64,000 nucleotides of DNA from Buddleja alternifolia (Eukaryota > Streptophyta > Magnoliopsida > Lamiales > Scrophulariaceae), in the NCBI GenBank assembly GCA_019426215.1, contig CM033392.1, positions 40,044,666 to 40,108,665 on the forward strand. The letters are read 5' to 3'. The notes under the pieces are model-generated. The model had not been told where the DNA came from and ran no database searches. It was given only the letters and a program-made list of their open reading frames with translations. Shown piece after piece: positions 33,796-45,697 of this stretch (position 1 is the first letter of the stretch; each line of letters opens with the position of its first letter). Both the position numbers and the translations under genes were made by a program.

Positions 33796-34953
33796 CAAGT
33801 CCCCCTACTCTTGAGAATTTTGGAATAAAAAGGCTTCAAAAGTCTCGAGAGTAAAATAAGTTATCGTAATTCCTAAGAGGGTTTGATCCTTTTTGATACA
33901 CTGACTGCCTCGTTAAAAACCTTACCCGAAAAAACCCAATGGGAAAAAACCAAGGCTAAGGGAAAAATAGTGCAGGGTGTGTCAATTCCTCCTTGTGACC
34001 TTGAGGTGGGTTCATGGGCTACCCCATAAGCCCTAAATGACCGATTCTGGGGGGAGAGAGGGATCGAAAATCCCCCCTTCTCATTCTTCTTGTTTTCTCT
34101 CTCCTTTGCTTCCTTCATTTCATATATTATTTTGAGGTTGCTGAGAAACTTTCCACTCAGGAGGCACTCGACGTACCTTGTTTTGGATACTTTCCTCATT
34201 GTGTTAGTGTTTTGAGAAATACATCATTTGTGAGTTGTTGCATTTTAGTAATGAATGCTTCTGGGATAGCACTGACAGACAAGTTGCTGAGCCAGCGATT
34301 GATGATGTTGCTTAAGAGGCCATTCTGAGTATTCCTATGGATGGAGAGGCTGGCAACGAGATGGCTAAAGAGCAAGCGGCCTCTGAGCCCTTCTTTGAGA
34401 CAACTGAGGAACATTCAACTCAGTCATTCTTCGTAGTGATATTTAGCTATTCCTTTCTTCACGTTGTTATCGCAACACATTTTTAATATTTCCATTTGAG
34501 CCTTTTATTGTAATGCTTGTTATTGGGGCATAGATTTCGTATTTACATTCTAAGGATTTTGCTTTAATTATTATCTCGTATGTGTCCTTTTATATATGTG
34601 CTTATTTAATGTCCATACCACTGTAACATTTGTCTAGCGATTAGACATGGTAAATAAGACATAAATAAAAATGACTAAGGAAAATAAATGCTTAAAGAAA
34701 ATACTTAGCCATGTATAGGGGAATGCTCTGCCTTCGGGAAGCTTCATAGATTGCTTTAATTGAAGATGTCTTTTTTTTTTCGCCTGCTGGTGCTTGCAAT
34801 CAATGAGGCTCTTTCAGGTGCTCGAAATAAACGAGGCTTCTTCAGGTACTCGAAATAAATGAGGCATCTTGAGGTGCTCGGGATAACATAGACTTCTTGG
34901 AATACTCCAGGTTCTTCTTGAGTGCTCGAAATAAACGAGGCTTTTTTATTTAG
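33796..34953 (-). other. 3' untranslated part of element 3
   Basis: It begins with the polypurine tract (minus strand CTCAAGAGTAGGGGGACTTG). A phrase about GTTAAAAACCTTACCCG near 33913 is of a kind common in plant Tat 3' regions. From 34815 to 34940 there are three or four copies of a 28-29-bp repeat (AGGTGCTCGAAATAAACGAGG). Short frames here have no recognisable domain. Confidence 0.55.
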
Positions 34954-35574
34954 TGCCTGAATTTTCACAGGGTTTATTGGTGCCTGGTTTTTCACAGGGC
35001 TTAGTGGTGCCTGGTTTTTCACAAGGCTTATTGGTGGTGCCTGGTTTTTCACAGGGCTTATTGTTGCCTAGTTTCTCAAAAGGCTTATTGGTGCCTGGTT
35101 TTTCACAAGGCTTTTTCTTGATGCCTGGTTTTTCACAGGGCTTCTTTCTTGGTGCCTGGTTTTTCACAGGGCTTATTGGTGTCTGGTTATTCACAGGGCT
35201 TATTGTTGTCTGGTTTTTCACAGGGTTTATTGGTGCCTAGTTTTTCACAGAGCTTATTGGTGCCTGGTTTTTCACAAGGCTTCTTTCTTGGTGCCTGATT
35301 TTTCACAGGGCTTATTGCTGCCTGGTTTTTCACAGGGCTTATTGGTGCCTGATTTTTCACAGGGTTTCTTTCTGGGTGCCTGGTTTTTCACGGGGCTTAT
35401 TATTGCCTGGTTTTTCACAGGGCTTATTGGAGCCTGGTTTTTCACAGGGCTTATTGGTGCCTGATTTTTCACAGGGCTTCTTCTTGGTGCCTGGTTTTTC
35501 ACAAGGCTTATTGTTGCCTGGTTTTTCTTAGGGCTTATTGGTGCCTAGTTTTTCACAGGGCTTCTTTCTTTTGC
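34954..35574. repeat. minisatellite, 22 copies of a 27-31-bp unit
   Basis: The unit is GTGCCTGGTTTTTCACAGG followed by GCTTATTG. Most copies are 27 bp; several are 30-31 bp with CTTCTTTCTTG replacing CTTATTG, and these variants recur at intervals as if blocks were amplified together. It lies between integrase and the 3' LTR. The open frames across it (for example minus-strand PVKNQAPIS repeats) are a product of the repeat. Confidence 0.95.
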
Positions 35575-35623
35575 AATGACATATAAAGTAATGGAATCGA
35601 AATAATTATTTATTCATCTTTCT

Positions 35624-36770
35624 TCATACGTAAAACCTCCTTAGATTCTGCATGTTCCAAGGCCTGGATAGCCTCCTTCCATCCATGTCTTTTATCATGT
35701 AAGCACCTCCTGAAAGGACTTGCACTACTTTGAACGGACCCTCCCATTTGGGTCCCAGTTTTCTTACTGGCTTCAGAACATCAGCTCTCTGGAGGACTAA
35801 GTCCCCCACTTGCAGTTCTCAGTTGAGAACCCTCCGATTGAAGGCGCTGGAAACCCTTTGTTTATATTTTGCCATCTGTAGGTAAGAAGAGCTCTTGGCC
35901 TCCTCTGTCACATCCAAGCTTTCTCACATTAATTATTCATTCCTCTCAGGGTTGTAATACTTCACGTGATGCGTGAGCATACTTACTTCTGGTGGAATCA
36001 TGGCGTCGGTCCCGTACACGAAGCTAAAGGGCGTTTCACCCGTGGTGCTACGAGGGGTGGTACGGTATGACCAAAGGACACTAGGTAACTCGTCTACCTA
36101 GGAACTTCCTCCTCCTTGGATCCTTATCTTCAGGCCTTGCAGGAGGATCCTATTAATCACCCTTACCTGACCATTGCACTGTGGGTGCCCTACGGTAGTA
36201 AACAGTTGCTTTATGCCCAGGTCTTGACACCAGCCTTCGATTCTTGCTCCTTGAAATTGTCGCCCAATATCAGACACTATTTCTCGAGGGATCCCGAATT
36301 TGAAGAGTATCAACTTCTTCAAAAACTTGATCACCTCTCCCTCCGTGATCTTGGTAGTGGTTCGACCTTCATCCATTTACCGAAATAATCGACTGCCACC
36401 AAGGGGAACTTCTTCTGCCCCGCCGCTAAAGGGAATGGTTCTAGGATATCTATCCCTCATCTGGCAAAGGGGTATGGTGAACTCATGACTCACATTGGTT
36501 CTGCTGGTTTATGAAGGAGGGTAGCATACCTTTGACAGTGCTCAGACTTCCTTACCAAGTCCTTAGCGTCGACCTTCATGGTGAGCTAAAAATAGCCAGC
36601 TCTGATTGCTTTGGCTACAATAGCAGTCCCCCCAACATGGTTGACACAAAGTCCTCCATGGATCTCTTCTAAGATAAGCACTCCATCCTTCCGAGAAAGA
36701 TAACTTAGGTATGGCTGTGTAAACGATCTCTTATACAGCACTCCATCTAAGAGAGTGTACCTCCAGGCTT
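35624..36770 (-). pseudogene. integrase of element 3 (broken)
   Basis: From 36770 down: zinc part (HGGLCVNHVGG, CEHCQRYA), interrupted by a stop; catalytic core (IVSDIGRQFQGA, TVGHPQCNGQVRVINR); then a C-terminal part (GDLVLQRADVLKPVRKLG, KWEGPFKVVQVL) ending at 35624. In the core SDIGRQF has Ile-Gly where SDNG is usual, and the residue in the NGQVRV motif replaces the usual catalytic-side NGQVEV glutamate by arginine. Both changes suggest loss of activity. Confidence 0.87.
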
Positions 36771-36774
36771 TGTA

Positions 36775-37858
36775 TTACATGCGTGCAGCTTCAACTTTGT
36801 CACGGGGTAACTCTCCTCGTTGAAGGTAGCTCAAAATGGGTTCTCTCCAATCACTAGCCTCTTCAATGACATACACGAAATCCTCTGCGGTGGCACTAGG
36901 CATTGACTGTATGGTGACCAGCCTCGTATGGCAGTCCACTAGGGTGCTAGCTAGCTTGGCTAGGTAATCTGCTTTGTTGTCCTCTGACCGAGGTATTTGT
37001 CGTATCTCGAAGCTCTCGAACTCTCCTTTTAGCTCCTCTATCTTCTTTAAATACTTTATCAACCTAGCTTCCATAGCTTCATATCGTCCAGCTACTTGGC
37101 AAGCCACTAGTTGGGAAGCCAAGTAAACCACCAGGTGCTTAGCTCCTACTTTCAAAGCCATCCTCAAACCAACAATTAGGGCTTCATATTCAACTTCATT
37201 GTTAGATGCTCTTAATTCGATTTTTATCGCGTACTCCAGTTTGTTACCCTCAGGAGTGGTTAACACTATACCAGCTCCACTTCCAGCCATTGTCAATGAA
37301 CCATCCATGGGTAAGAGCCAAACTTTCCTCTCCTGTTGTGCCGAAGGGACCTTCAAGATAAAGTCCTAACGCCTGGGCTTTAGTGGCCGGTTTGGGAGAA
37401 TAGGAGACGCCGAGCTCGCTCAATTCTACCGCCCCCTTGATCATTCTTCCTGATACTTCTGGGCGGCCTAAGATTTGCTTCAAAGGATGGTTGGTATGTA
37501 CTTTCACATGGTATGTGAGGAAATAAGGCCTCAGCTTCCTTGCGGTATTCACCAGGGCGAAGGCAATCTTCTCCATCTCGGTGTATCTAGATTCAGCACC
37601 TCGTAGCATTCAGCTTACATAATATATGGATTTTTAGTCCTTCCCTTCTTTCCCTATGAGCACAGAGCTGACGACATGCTCTGAGATAGCTAAATATAAG
37701 TATAAAGTTTCTCCCTGCACTGGTTTTGTTAGCAGAGGCAAATTAGCAAGGTATGCCTTCAATTCTAGGAAAGTTGCTTGGCATCCTTCGAGTAAAGCTC
37801 TTTCATGAGCTCGCCTTGCTCTATGCGAATCCCCATCAGTGGGACCTCCGAATATCAT
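36775..37858 (-). pseudogene. RNase H and second RNase H of element 3, joined to a pre-protease stub
   Basis: The piece at 37858-37634 starts MIFGGPTDGDSHRARRAHE, which resembles the stretch just before the Tat protease, and continues without a break as ATFLELKAYLANLPLLTKPV, the start of the Ty3 RNase H. Protease and all of RT are therefore missing. RNase H continues to 37380 (ESRYTEMEKIAFALV). The second RNase H spans 37356-36775: PMDGSLTMAGSGAGIVL, EVEYEALIVGLRMAL, and a motif ASQLVA where Ser-Asp-Ser is usual, so a catalytic Asp is lost. Confidence 0.88.
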
Positions 37859-38286
37859 GTTGATGACTTATTTTCTGGCTATCACCTTTCCCTTCATTGG
37901 CGCATTTCTTCCTATGCCACCTTGAGGATTTTCTCAGTCCCGACAAATAAGCTCTTGTAAGGGTCCGCATTCGATCAACTTTTCTATCATATTCAACAAA
38001 TGTCGCATTCGTTGGTGTGGTGATCATATTCTCGGTGGAAACTGCAATACCTGCCTGATTTGGGGTTCACAGGCCCCTTTTCAGCACTACGTGACCACTT
38101 CACGTAACTCTTGTGCTCTATAACCATGAGAACTTGCGACGGCGATACCTTCAACAGAGTGAATTGAGTGTATCGACGCTCCTCATGATGTTTATCTTCG
38201 GTTCGGGGTCTCCTAGGTACAAACTTAGCATCTTTACCATCCTTATTTGGTGGTAATGATTCAGCTCGCTTCATCATGGCTACCTC
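37836..38286 (-). pseudogene. gag C-terminal part of element 3
   Basis: It contains the zinc-knuckle-like YCSFHREYDHHTNEC and the preceding RRYTQFTLLKVSPSQVL stretch. It is the continuation of the gag part at 47303-47451 across the copia insertion. A frame change near 38000 separates it from the pre-protease stub. Confidence 0.85.
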
Positions 38287-39889
38287 TATTAGAGTATATG
38301 CCCTCGAATGCCATAAAGAGGATAGATTTATAGGGCATAAACATTGTAGCTAAACTATGGTTTTTCCATTAATATAAGGCAGTTGATTGTTGTTTTCTTA
38401 TAGGCATTTAGAAGGTGTGAATAAACAACGTAAAGTCCTTGATGACAAGGCAAACCTTCTACCTCCTATGGGAAAGGAGAAAAGGCACTAGAATGGTTTG
38501 ACCCTTGACATCTAAAAGGGTTCGCAAGTCTAAGAAATATTGATTGGGCATCAATAGTGAATAAAGACTTGTATGATGTAAGTTTCGACAGAGAAAGTGT
38601 TAGTCGTAAACTATGGAAATGGTAGTGGGAACTTATATCATAGACGTGTCAGTTGGACTGATATGTTCGAACACGGCTCCCATCAGTTCATCACATGGGT
38701 ATTCACTAATTGACAGTCAATGATGAAACTGATAAGTAGTGATAGGTACGTGTGAACCTCTGACCTGAGAAATCGAGTTGAAGATGTACTTGTGACATCA
38801 AGTCTGTCATTAGAGTAGTTAGATTCAAATCACCTATTGGTGGAATCGACCTTAAAGTGCGACTTGATGGGCAAGTAGCATTGTTACCTGATTTGCAATA
38901 TGGAATTTATTCTCTCATAAGTGAATGAGTAAAATATCCTATGCGATCATGAATAAGTGAGGATGAAAATCTTTGGCCAAAGCATTTAAATACCTCGACT
39001 TATTATGAGCTTAGGCATATGGTCAAGTTATATGAGTTTCACTTTAAACCATGACTCTTACTTGACTGGGATATAAGAATAAAAGGTTTATACACGTACT
39101 GTATTCACGGCGTAAAGGTTTGGAATGATCCTATTCATTCGTTCTCAATTGGGTTATGGTACGAGCCACGAGACTGGCTAGGTGTCACTCACACCCCTTT
39201 GGATTCCTCCCAATTGCCTTTTGAGACGAACCTAAAGAGTCGCGCTTAAAGGAAGTGCAAAAGGAAAAACATGGGGAAAAGACTTAAGAGAAATTCACGG
39301 CATTGGATGTCGTAATTAATTAATTAATTATTGGGTAATTTAATTAATTAATTAAATTAATGAGTTAATTAATTTCTTGGAGAAATTGAATTATAAATTA
39401 ATTAAGAATTGAATTAATTGGATTATCAATTTATTTATTAGATAAATAAATTATCCAATTAATTAATTAGCAAGCAAGACGAAAGCCCGAAGGCTTCCGA
39501 GCCCACTAAGGGGAGGCCAAATAGACGCCCAAATAGGGCTCTTGCATGCTAGTGTTATTGTTTCATAATGATATAAATATATCACAAGGTGAAAAATAAC
39601 ACAAGGCAACTTACATAACTTTCTCTCCAAGAAAAAGTCTTTCACCTCTCCCTCTCTCTCTAGCCGTCTTTGACAAAGAAGAAATGAGAAGTTTTTCATT
39701 TTTGATTCCGGCGTGACGAATTAGAGACGTTGGCAAATTCGGCGTTAGAGAAAAGGATCACGTTCAGAAATCAACATACGCGAGAACAGTAATTTTTCTA
39801 TACACAATTAAACACGAGGATTAGAGATGATTCGGGCTTTGGGAATTAAATTTACTTTCCGCTGCTTTTGATTCGTATAATTCCCAATA
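38287..39889 (+). repeat. 5' LTR of the copia element (1603 bp)
   Basis: Its ends read TATTAGAG and CCCAATA; the other two copies have TGTTAGAG/A and CCCAACA, so both terminal bases have mutated here. A long AT palindrome of TTAATTAA units lies at about 39310-39460. Confidence 0.95.
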
Positions 39890-39890
39890 G

Positions 39891-39903
39891 TGGTATCAGG
39901 GCC
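39891..39903 (+). promoter_or_regulatory. primer binding site, initiator tRNA-Met type
   Basis: TGGTATCAGGGCC directly after the LTR matches the usual copia PBS TGGTATCAGAGC with one change. Confidence 0.85.
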
Positions 39904-41828
39904 AATCTCTGAATTCTGTGTTTAATTGCTTATGTGATTGACTTTTTTTTCGCATTTTCGAGGCCTGCTTTGAATGTGTTTTTCATATGAAAGTATTCTG
40001 AATCTCGCTGCAGTTTCTTCATGAAAGTTGTAATTTAATGAGTTTCGAATCTGGTCATATAAATTTTATGAAAATCGGAAAAGTATAACCTCGAGACAAG
40101 CGCGATGCAAAAAGCATGCGCACAATAGGAGGCCTTTTCGGCCTCCCGTTGCGCACACTGGGTGGGCCCCCAACGCCGTGCCATTTCACTGCGCTGGTCG
40201 GAGGGGCTGGCCAGATGCTGGGCGTCCGGCCAAGCACGATTAAACCGTGCGCTGGGCGCACGGCATACACCGTGCCATGTGCCCAGCGTACGGACTTGTT
40301 TCGGGGCCCGGGTTTTCGTGACTCGGGCCCTAATGGGTCGGGTTACATTTTGCTAAGGTCCAAATTTTAATTGAATATGTGTTTGGGCTATTTTTGTTAT
40401 CCGGGTGGGTCAAAAGGATGACGACCCGGATTTATTTAATTAAAAAAGGGGCCCAAATTATTTTGATTAAAATTGTGGATAATTCAATAAATTAGTTATT
40501 GGGCCTAATTAATTAATTTTGAATATGCCAATGGTTGGAAATTTAATTTTGATAAAATTAAGCCCAATATAGTTTTTATTGATCTTTATTTGAATGAAAT
40601 AATTAATTAATTAACTCTTGGAGAATTTTATTTATTAAGTTATTTATTTAAATAAAGAATTCTCATAAATAGGATTATTTTCATATGAATCAATAAAATT
40701 TGGAATTTTATTATGGAAATTAATTAAGTTGGACTAATTAATTTTTATTAATCACCAACATAAGTGCTTTATTTATCGCGAGCATGTATTATGTGATGGT
40801 GACATATGTCTATGGGCTTAGGTTGTTTCTTTTGATTATGTATTTCTTTTGATGGGTTGTAAGGGCCGGTTTGAGCCCATTTTATTTTATTTCTAGATTT
40901 ATGTATAGGTTTTAAATTACCTTTTGTAATAAATAAAAATAGAATAGGCCTTTCAAGATGGAGATCATGCAAAAGAAGAGGAGCTTGGAGCCCACGAAGA
41001 TTAGCTAGGCTTTTCATTTTCAATTTTATGATGGCGCATTGGCTTGGGCCCTCTAGATAAAAGCCCATAGACTTGTGTGTTGTATTGTTGCTTTCGATGC
41101 ATGTTCATTAGTTGTATGAAGCATGTGTGTTATCAATATAAGCTATATAAATTTGGTAAATGTGCAAAGTGAGACGAATTAAATGTTTAGAACATGAATT
41201 CTCTCAAATAAATATTATACTAAGTTAGTAAGGGGTGCTAGGCATCCTTCCCCTCCACTAAACTTGATAAGATCAAGAATTAAATCCATATGTGGCATCT
41301 TCCCAGTAAGTGGGGGTCATGTATCAAGATTTAGTTCTACAATTTTATTAAGTGCATTAGGTGCCTTAATCGAGACATATTTCACCCCAAATATCGTTAA
41401 AGGGTTGCAAGGTGAAATTCAAATGTTAGATTATGAGGAGTTAGTGGGAATGAAACTTAGATAGTCCACATTACCAATAAATTGTTAAAGGGTTGCGGTT
41501 TTTGTGGATTATGGGATAAATATGATTGAACCGTCTATTTGATAGATTGATGTTTGACATCACTTTAATTAAGTAATGGACCAAATATCGTTAAAGGGTT
41601 GCCATCCATTATATTAATTAAAGAACTCAATCCCCTTCATGAAGTTTTCATCAACGATCGCTTCCGTCTTTTCACAGTGGGAGTGTGAAATTTCCAAAAA
41701 TATAGTGGGAGCCAAGTTATAAGTCGAAGTCCTTGATTTTAAACTTGGTTTTAGTTTAGTTCAATAATCTAATTAAGCCTGGCTTATTTTCTGCAGTCAT
41801 TTTGTTTTATCTCTCTCAATCAAAAACC
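39904..41828 (+). other. long untranslated leader of the copia element
   Basis: About 1.9 kb without a gag frame. It has a GC-rich block at 40080-40330, then AT-rich DNA. The phrase GTTAAAGGGTTG occurs three times at about 41397, 41484 and 41591. A long leader is usual in some copia lineages with long LTRs. Confidence 0.6.
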
Positions 41829-42640
41829 ATGTCTCCCAAACCACTGTCGAAGTTAATGGAAAATACGATTCTCACCAGTCCAAATTACATAGAATGGCTC
41901 ACTACGCTTAGGATGGTCCTTAGCAGTGAATCCATTGACTATGTATTGGAAATTGGTCGTCCACCCATTCCTAGACCAGGCGAGGGTGATGAAGTTCGCC
42001 TAGCTCGATAGGATTGGTGCTGTGACAACCATAGAGCAAGAGTGTACATATTGAGCTCAATGTGCATAGAGCTGCAAAGGTCTCATGATAAGATGGATAA
42101 TGCAAGAGACATTATCCTTCATCTGGATGAATTGTTCGGAGAACGCGGTAGGACCGCCAGATACTTTATTTTAAGGGATCTATTCCGAACTAAAATGACT
42201 GAAGGAGAAGATGTTGGACAACACGTTTTCAAAATGATGACCATGATAGAAAAACTAAAATCTTTAAACTTTTACATGGACCTGCATCTCCAAGTCGATC
42301 TTATTCTACAGTCACTCCCAGATTCGTTCTATTATTTCGTCATAAGTTTTGATATGAATGACGTTGAGGGATCTTTAGCTGGGCTATTGGAAAAACTCAA
42401 GGTTGCTCAGAAACAAATAAAGACGGGCAAATGGAAAAATCCGATGGCTATTACATTTCCTAAAACATTTGATGGAAAAAGGAATAATGCCCATTTAGAG
42501 AAGGGAGCATCCAGTACGACTTGCAACAAGGCACAACGAAGGAGAAATAAGAGGGCTAGAAAACAGGACACATGTTTATGCTGCGGTGAGCTGGACCACT
42601 AGAGAAGAGACTGTCCTAATATACAAGCAAAAGGTGAATA
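41829..42640 (+). pseudogene. gag of the copia element (two in-frame stops)
   Basis: It starts at ATG 41829 (MSPKPLSKLMEN) and has the copia gag core (NYIEWLTTLRMVLSSESIDY, DELFGERGRTARYFILRDL). TAG occurs at 42009. The basic C-terminus ends in the zinc knuckle CLCCGELDH followed by a TAG and then RRDCPN, so the stop falls inside the CCHC motif. Confidence 0.9.
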
Positions 42641-43929
42641 ACTTTATAGTTTGAAACTAATTGCTTTATAATATTCCCTCTTCATCGATTATGATTCAGA
42701 AGTTAATACCTTTTGTATAATTGTGTGAATCAGAATCTGGGAAGAAGAAGGGAGCTGAGCCCTAATGAGGAGAAGATCAAAGTAGGCAGCGAGCAAGGCG
42801 TCGCGGCTACTAAAACAAGATCTTCCTCATTATTTTTTATTCTAGACATATGTTATTTCTGGATATTGTTAAACATTGGTTCAATTTCCATTTTAGTTAA
42901 ATAAGGTTACACTTTCGTTTTATTAATGAACAATGCAAGATTTATTATGGTAATAAATTAGTAGGCTTTGTTTCTTAGATAAATGCATTGTGTTACCTTA
43001 ATGTCAAGAATAAGTGTGTTGTGAATACAATACAAAGGAAATGTAGTAGGTTTGAAATAAACCAAAGATTAATATGGCACCTTTGACTAGGCCATGCTGG
43101 CGAACAAAAGATTCACAAAATGGAAAAAGATGGGCTAATTGGCCCACTGGGATTGGATCCCTATCCTACTTGTGAATCTTGTCTCAAAGGCAAGATAGCT
43201 TGATCGCCCTTCACAGGGAATTTTGAAAGGGCCTCACAAATCTTAGGCTTAGAGCATACTTACGTTTGTGGTCCATTTGGAGAAATGGCCAGAGGAGGTT
43301 TTCTTTACTTTATCACCTTCACTGATGACCATCCTCGATATGGTCTAGTGTACCAGATGAAGCATAAGTCTGAATCCATTGACAAGTTCAAGGAATTCAA
43401 GGCTTTAGTGGAAAATCAAACATGTCAACGTATAAAAACTCTTCGATCTGATCGAGGAGGAGACTATATGAGCGACGAGTTTAACTTATACCTCAGAGAG
43501 AATGGTATAGTATTGCAACTCACACCTCCAGCGACTCCACAGTTGAATGGAGTAGCAGAGCGAAGGAATCGAACCTTGTTGGACATGGTTCGCTCCATGA
43601 TTAGCTACACTGATTTGCCCATTTCACTGTGGGGTCACGCGATGCTTACAGCTGCACACATTTTAAAAAGATGTCCGTCCAAGTCCGTTCCTCTGACTCC
43701 CTATGGAATGTGGAGAAATAGGAAACCAAGTCCTAACCACATAAAGATTTGGGGATGTCCAGCTTATGTCAAAAAGACTAAAGTGGACAAGTTGGAGGCT
43801 AGGTCCTTAAAGGGACGTTTCATTGGATATCCGGAAGATTCTATAGGATACCTCTTTTACCTGCACAAGCCCATTTTCTTGAAGATGAGTTCATTCAAGA
43901 AGGAGGAGCAGGTAGAAAGATTGTTCTAG
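42641..43929 (+). pseudogene. degenerate protease region and integrase of the copia element
   Basis: At 42641-43060 the protease should be, but no D-S/T-G motif is readable. A GAG-pre-integrase zinc part follows near 43080-43200 (LGHAGEQKIHKMEKDG, CESCLKGK), then a stop, then an open integrase core from 43285: FTDDHPRYGLVYQMKH, TLRSDRGGDYMSDEF and TPPATPQLNGVAERRNRTL, showing D, D and E. The frame ends at 43929. Confidence 0.9.
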
Positions 43930-43970
43930 AAGAACAAAATGAAAGCCCACTGGATACATCTGCACAGGGA

Positions 43971-45089
43971 GTGAGAACCGAACCTTCTGTAACACAACCA
44001 CAACCACGACGATCGAATAGAGTATCTCAACCGCCTGTGAGGTACGGATATCTAATGCAGAAGGAGTTGGATCTCCATTTTGTGTTAGAGGAGGATCATG
44101 GAGATGATCCCTCCACTTTTGATCAAGCGATGGTGGATGTAGATGCTGCTAGATGGCGTGAAGCTATGCAAAATGAGATCGATTCGATGCATGCAAACCA
44201 AGTCTGGAAACTTGTAGACCAATCTGAAGGGTAAAACCAATCGGGTGTAAATGGATCTACAAGAGAAAGGTTGGTGTTGATGGCAAAGTAGACACCTACA
44301 AAGCCAGGCTAGTGGCGAAAGGGTATAGTCAAAAGAAAGGAATTGACTACCAAGAAACTTTCTCGCCAGTGGCTATGATCAAATCAGTAAGGATTCTACT
44401 TGCAATAGCAGCACACCTAGATTATGAAATATGGCAAATGGATGTCAAAACTGCTTTCCTAAATGGATTCCTAGAAGAGGATATCTATATGGAACAGCCT
44501 AAAGGTTTTGAATTCGAGGAGCATATTCATAAGGTGTGTAAACTTGAGAGATCCATTTATGGACTCAAACAAGCGTCTCGTTGCTGGAATCTACGTTTTG
44601 ATAAGGTTGTCAAAGGATTTGACTTCATCAAAAAATGAAGACGAGCCCTGTGTATACAAGAAGGTCAGTGGGAGCAAGTTAACATTCCTAGTGTTATATC
44701 TAGATGACATATTACTCATTGGGAATGACATAAGAATGCTCACCACAACCAAGAAGTGGCTTTCGAGTACATTCTCCATGAAAGACTTGGGAGAAGCGAC
44801 CTATATTCTAGGGATTCGGATCTATAGAGATCGAACCAAAAGAATGATAGGACTTTCTCAAGCCCTTTACTTAGAAAATGTCCTAAAAAGGTATAGGATG
44901 GAAGATTCTAAGAAATGGTTCCTACCAATGAGACATGGGATACATCTTTCAAAATCTATGTGTCCTCAAAGTGAGAAAAATAGAAAAGCAATGAACATTA
45001 TACCCTATGCGTATGCTGTGGGCAGCTTGATGTACGTGATGCTCTGTACTAGACCCGACATTGCTTATGTTGTAAGCGTTGTTAGTTGA
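43971..45089 (+). pseudogene. reverse transcriptase of the copia element (frameshifted)
   Basis: The RT shows GYSQKKGIDYQETFSPV, QMDVKTAFLNGFLEEDIYM and the catalytic LYLDDILLIGND. Stops lie near 44232, and a one-base frameshift in an A-run near 44632 splits the domain between palm and YLDD box. The end is a stop at 45087. Confidence 0.92.
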
Positions 45090-45125
45090 TTTCAAGCAAA
45101 CCGTGGTAAGGAACATTGAATAGCT

Positions 45126-45682
45126 GTGAAGAATATCCTAAAGTATCTGAAAAGAACTAAGGATATGATTTTCACCTATGGAAGTGGTGACCTGAGGGTG
45201 GACGGGTACACTGATTCGGATTTCCAATCTGATGTTGATGACCGAAAATCCACCTCGAGATTTGTATTTACTCTAAATGGTGGAGCGGTGACTTGGAAAA
45301 GTTCCAAGCAAAGCACAACCGCAAACTCCACCATAGAGGCTGAATACATAGCTGCCTCGGAGGCAGCAAAAAAGCTGTTTGGATTAGGAAGTTCGTTGAG
45401 GAACTTCAAGTGGTTCCTAGCATAAAGCTCTCGTTGTCACTTTATTGTGACAACACCGGAGCTATAGCGCAAACGAAGGAACCTAGGTCTCACAATAAAT
45501 CCAAACACATAGAGAGGAGATATCACATCATAAGAGAGATCGTTGCACTAGGTGAAATAGCTGTTCAGAAAATAACCTCAGCCGACAATGTCGCTGATCC
45601 ATTGACCAAGCCATTGGCACAGGCGGTGCTGGAAAAACATCTCGAAAAGATATGTATTAAATACCACAGCAAATGGCATTGA
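45126..45682 (+). pseudogene. RNase H of the copia element
   Basis: Copia RNase H motifs GYTDSDFQSDVDDRKSTS, STIEAEYIAASEA and SADNVADPLTKPL are present. A frameshift near 45405 splits the domain. The frame closes at 45682, next to the polypurine tract. Confidence 0.92.
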
Positions 45683-45697
45683 GTGCAAGTGGGAGAT
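45681..45697 (+). promoter_or_regulatory. polypurine tract of the copia element
   Basis: GAGTGCAAGTGGGAGAT is directly followed by TGTTAGAG, the LTR start. AAGTGGGAGAT is a common copia polypurine tract. Confidence 0.85.

Noticed and set aside
34946..35502. Proline/lysine-rich repetitive proteins on both strands
   Set aside because: Made by the 27-bp minisatellite, whose period keeps any stop-free frame open.
34954..35574. CRISPR-like array
   Set aside because: The repeats are head-to-tail without unique spacers, in plant transposon DNA.
39463..39699. Short minus-strand frames repeated in all three copia LTRs
   Set aside because: They recur only because the LTR recurs; they overlap AT palindromes and CT-rich DNA and show no domain.
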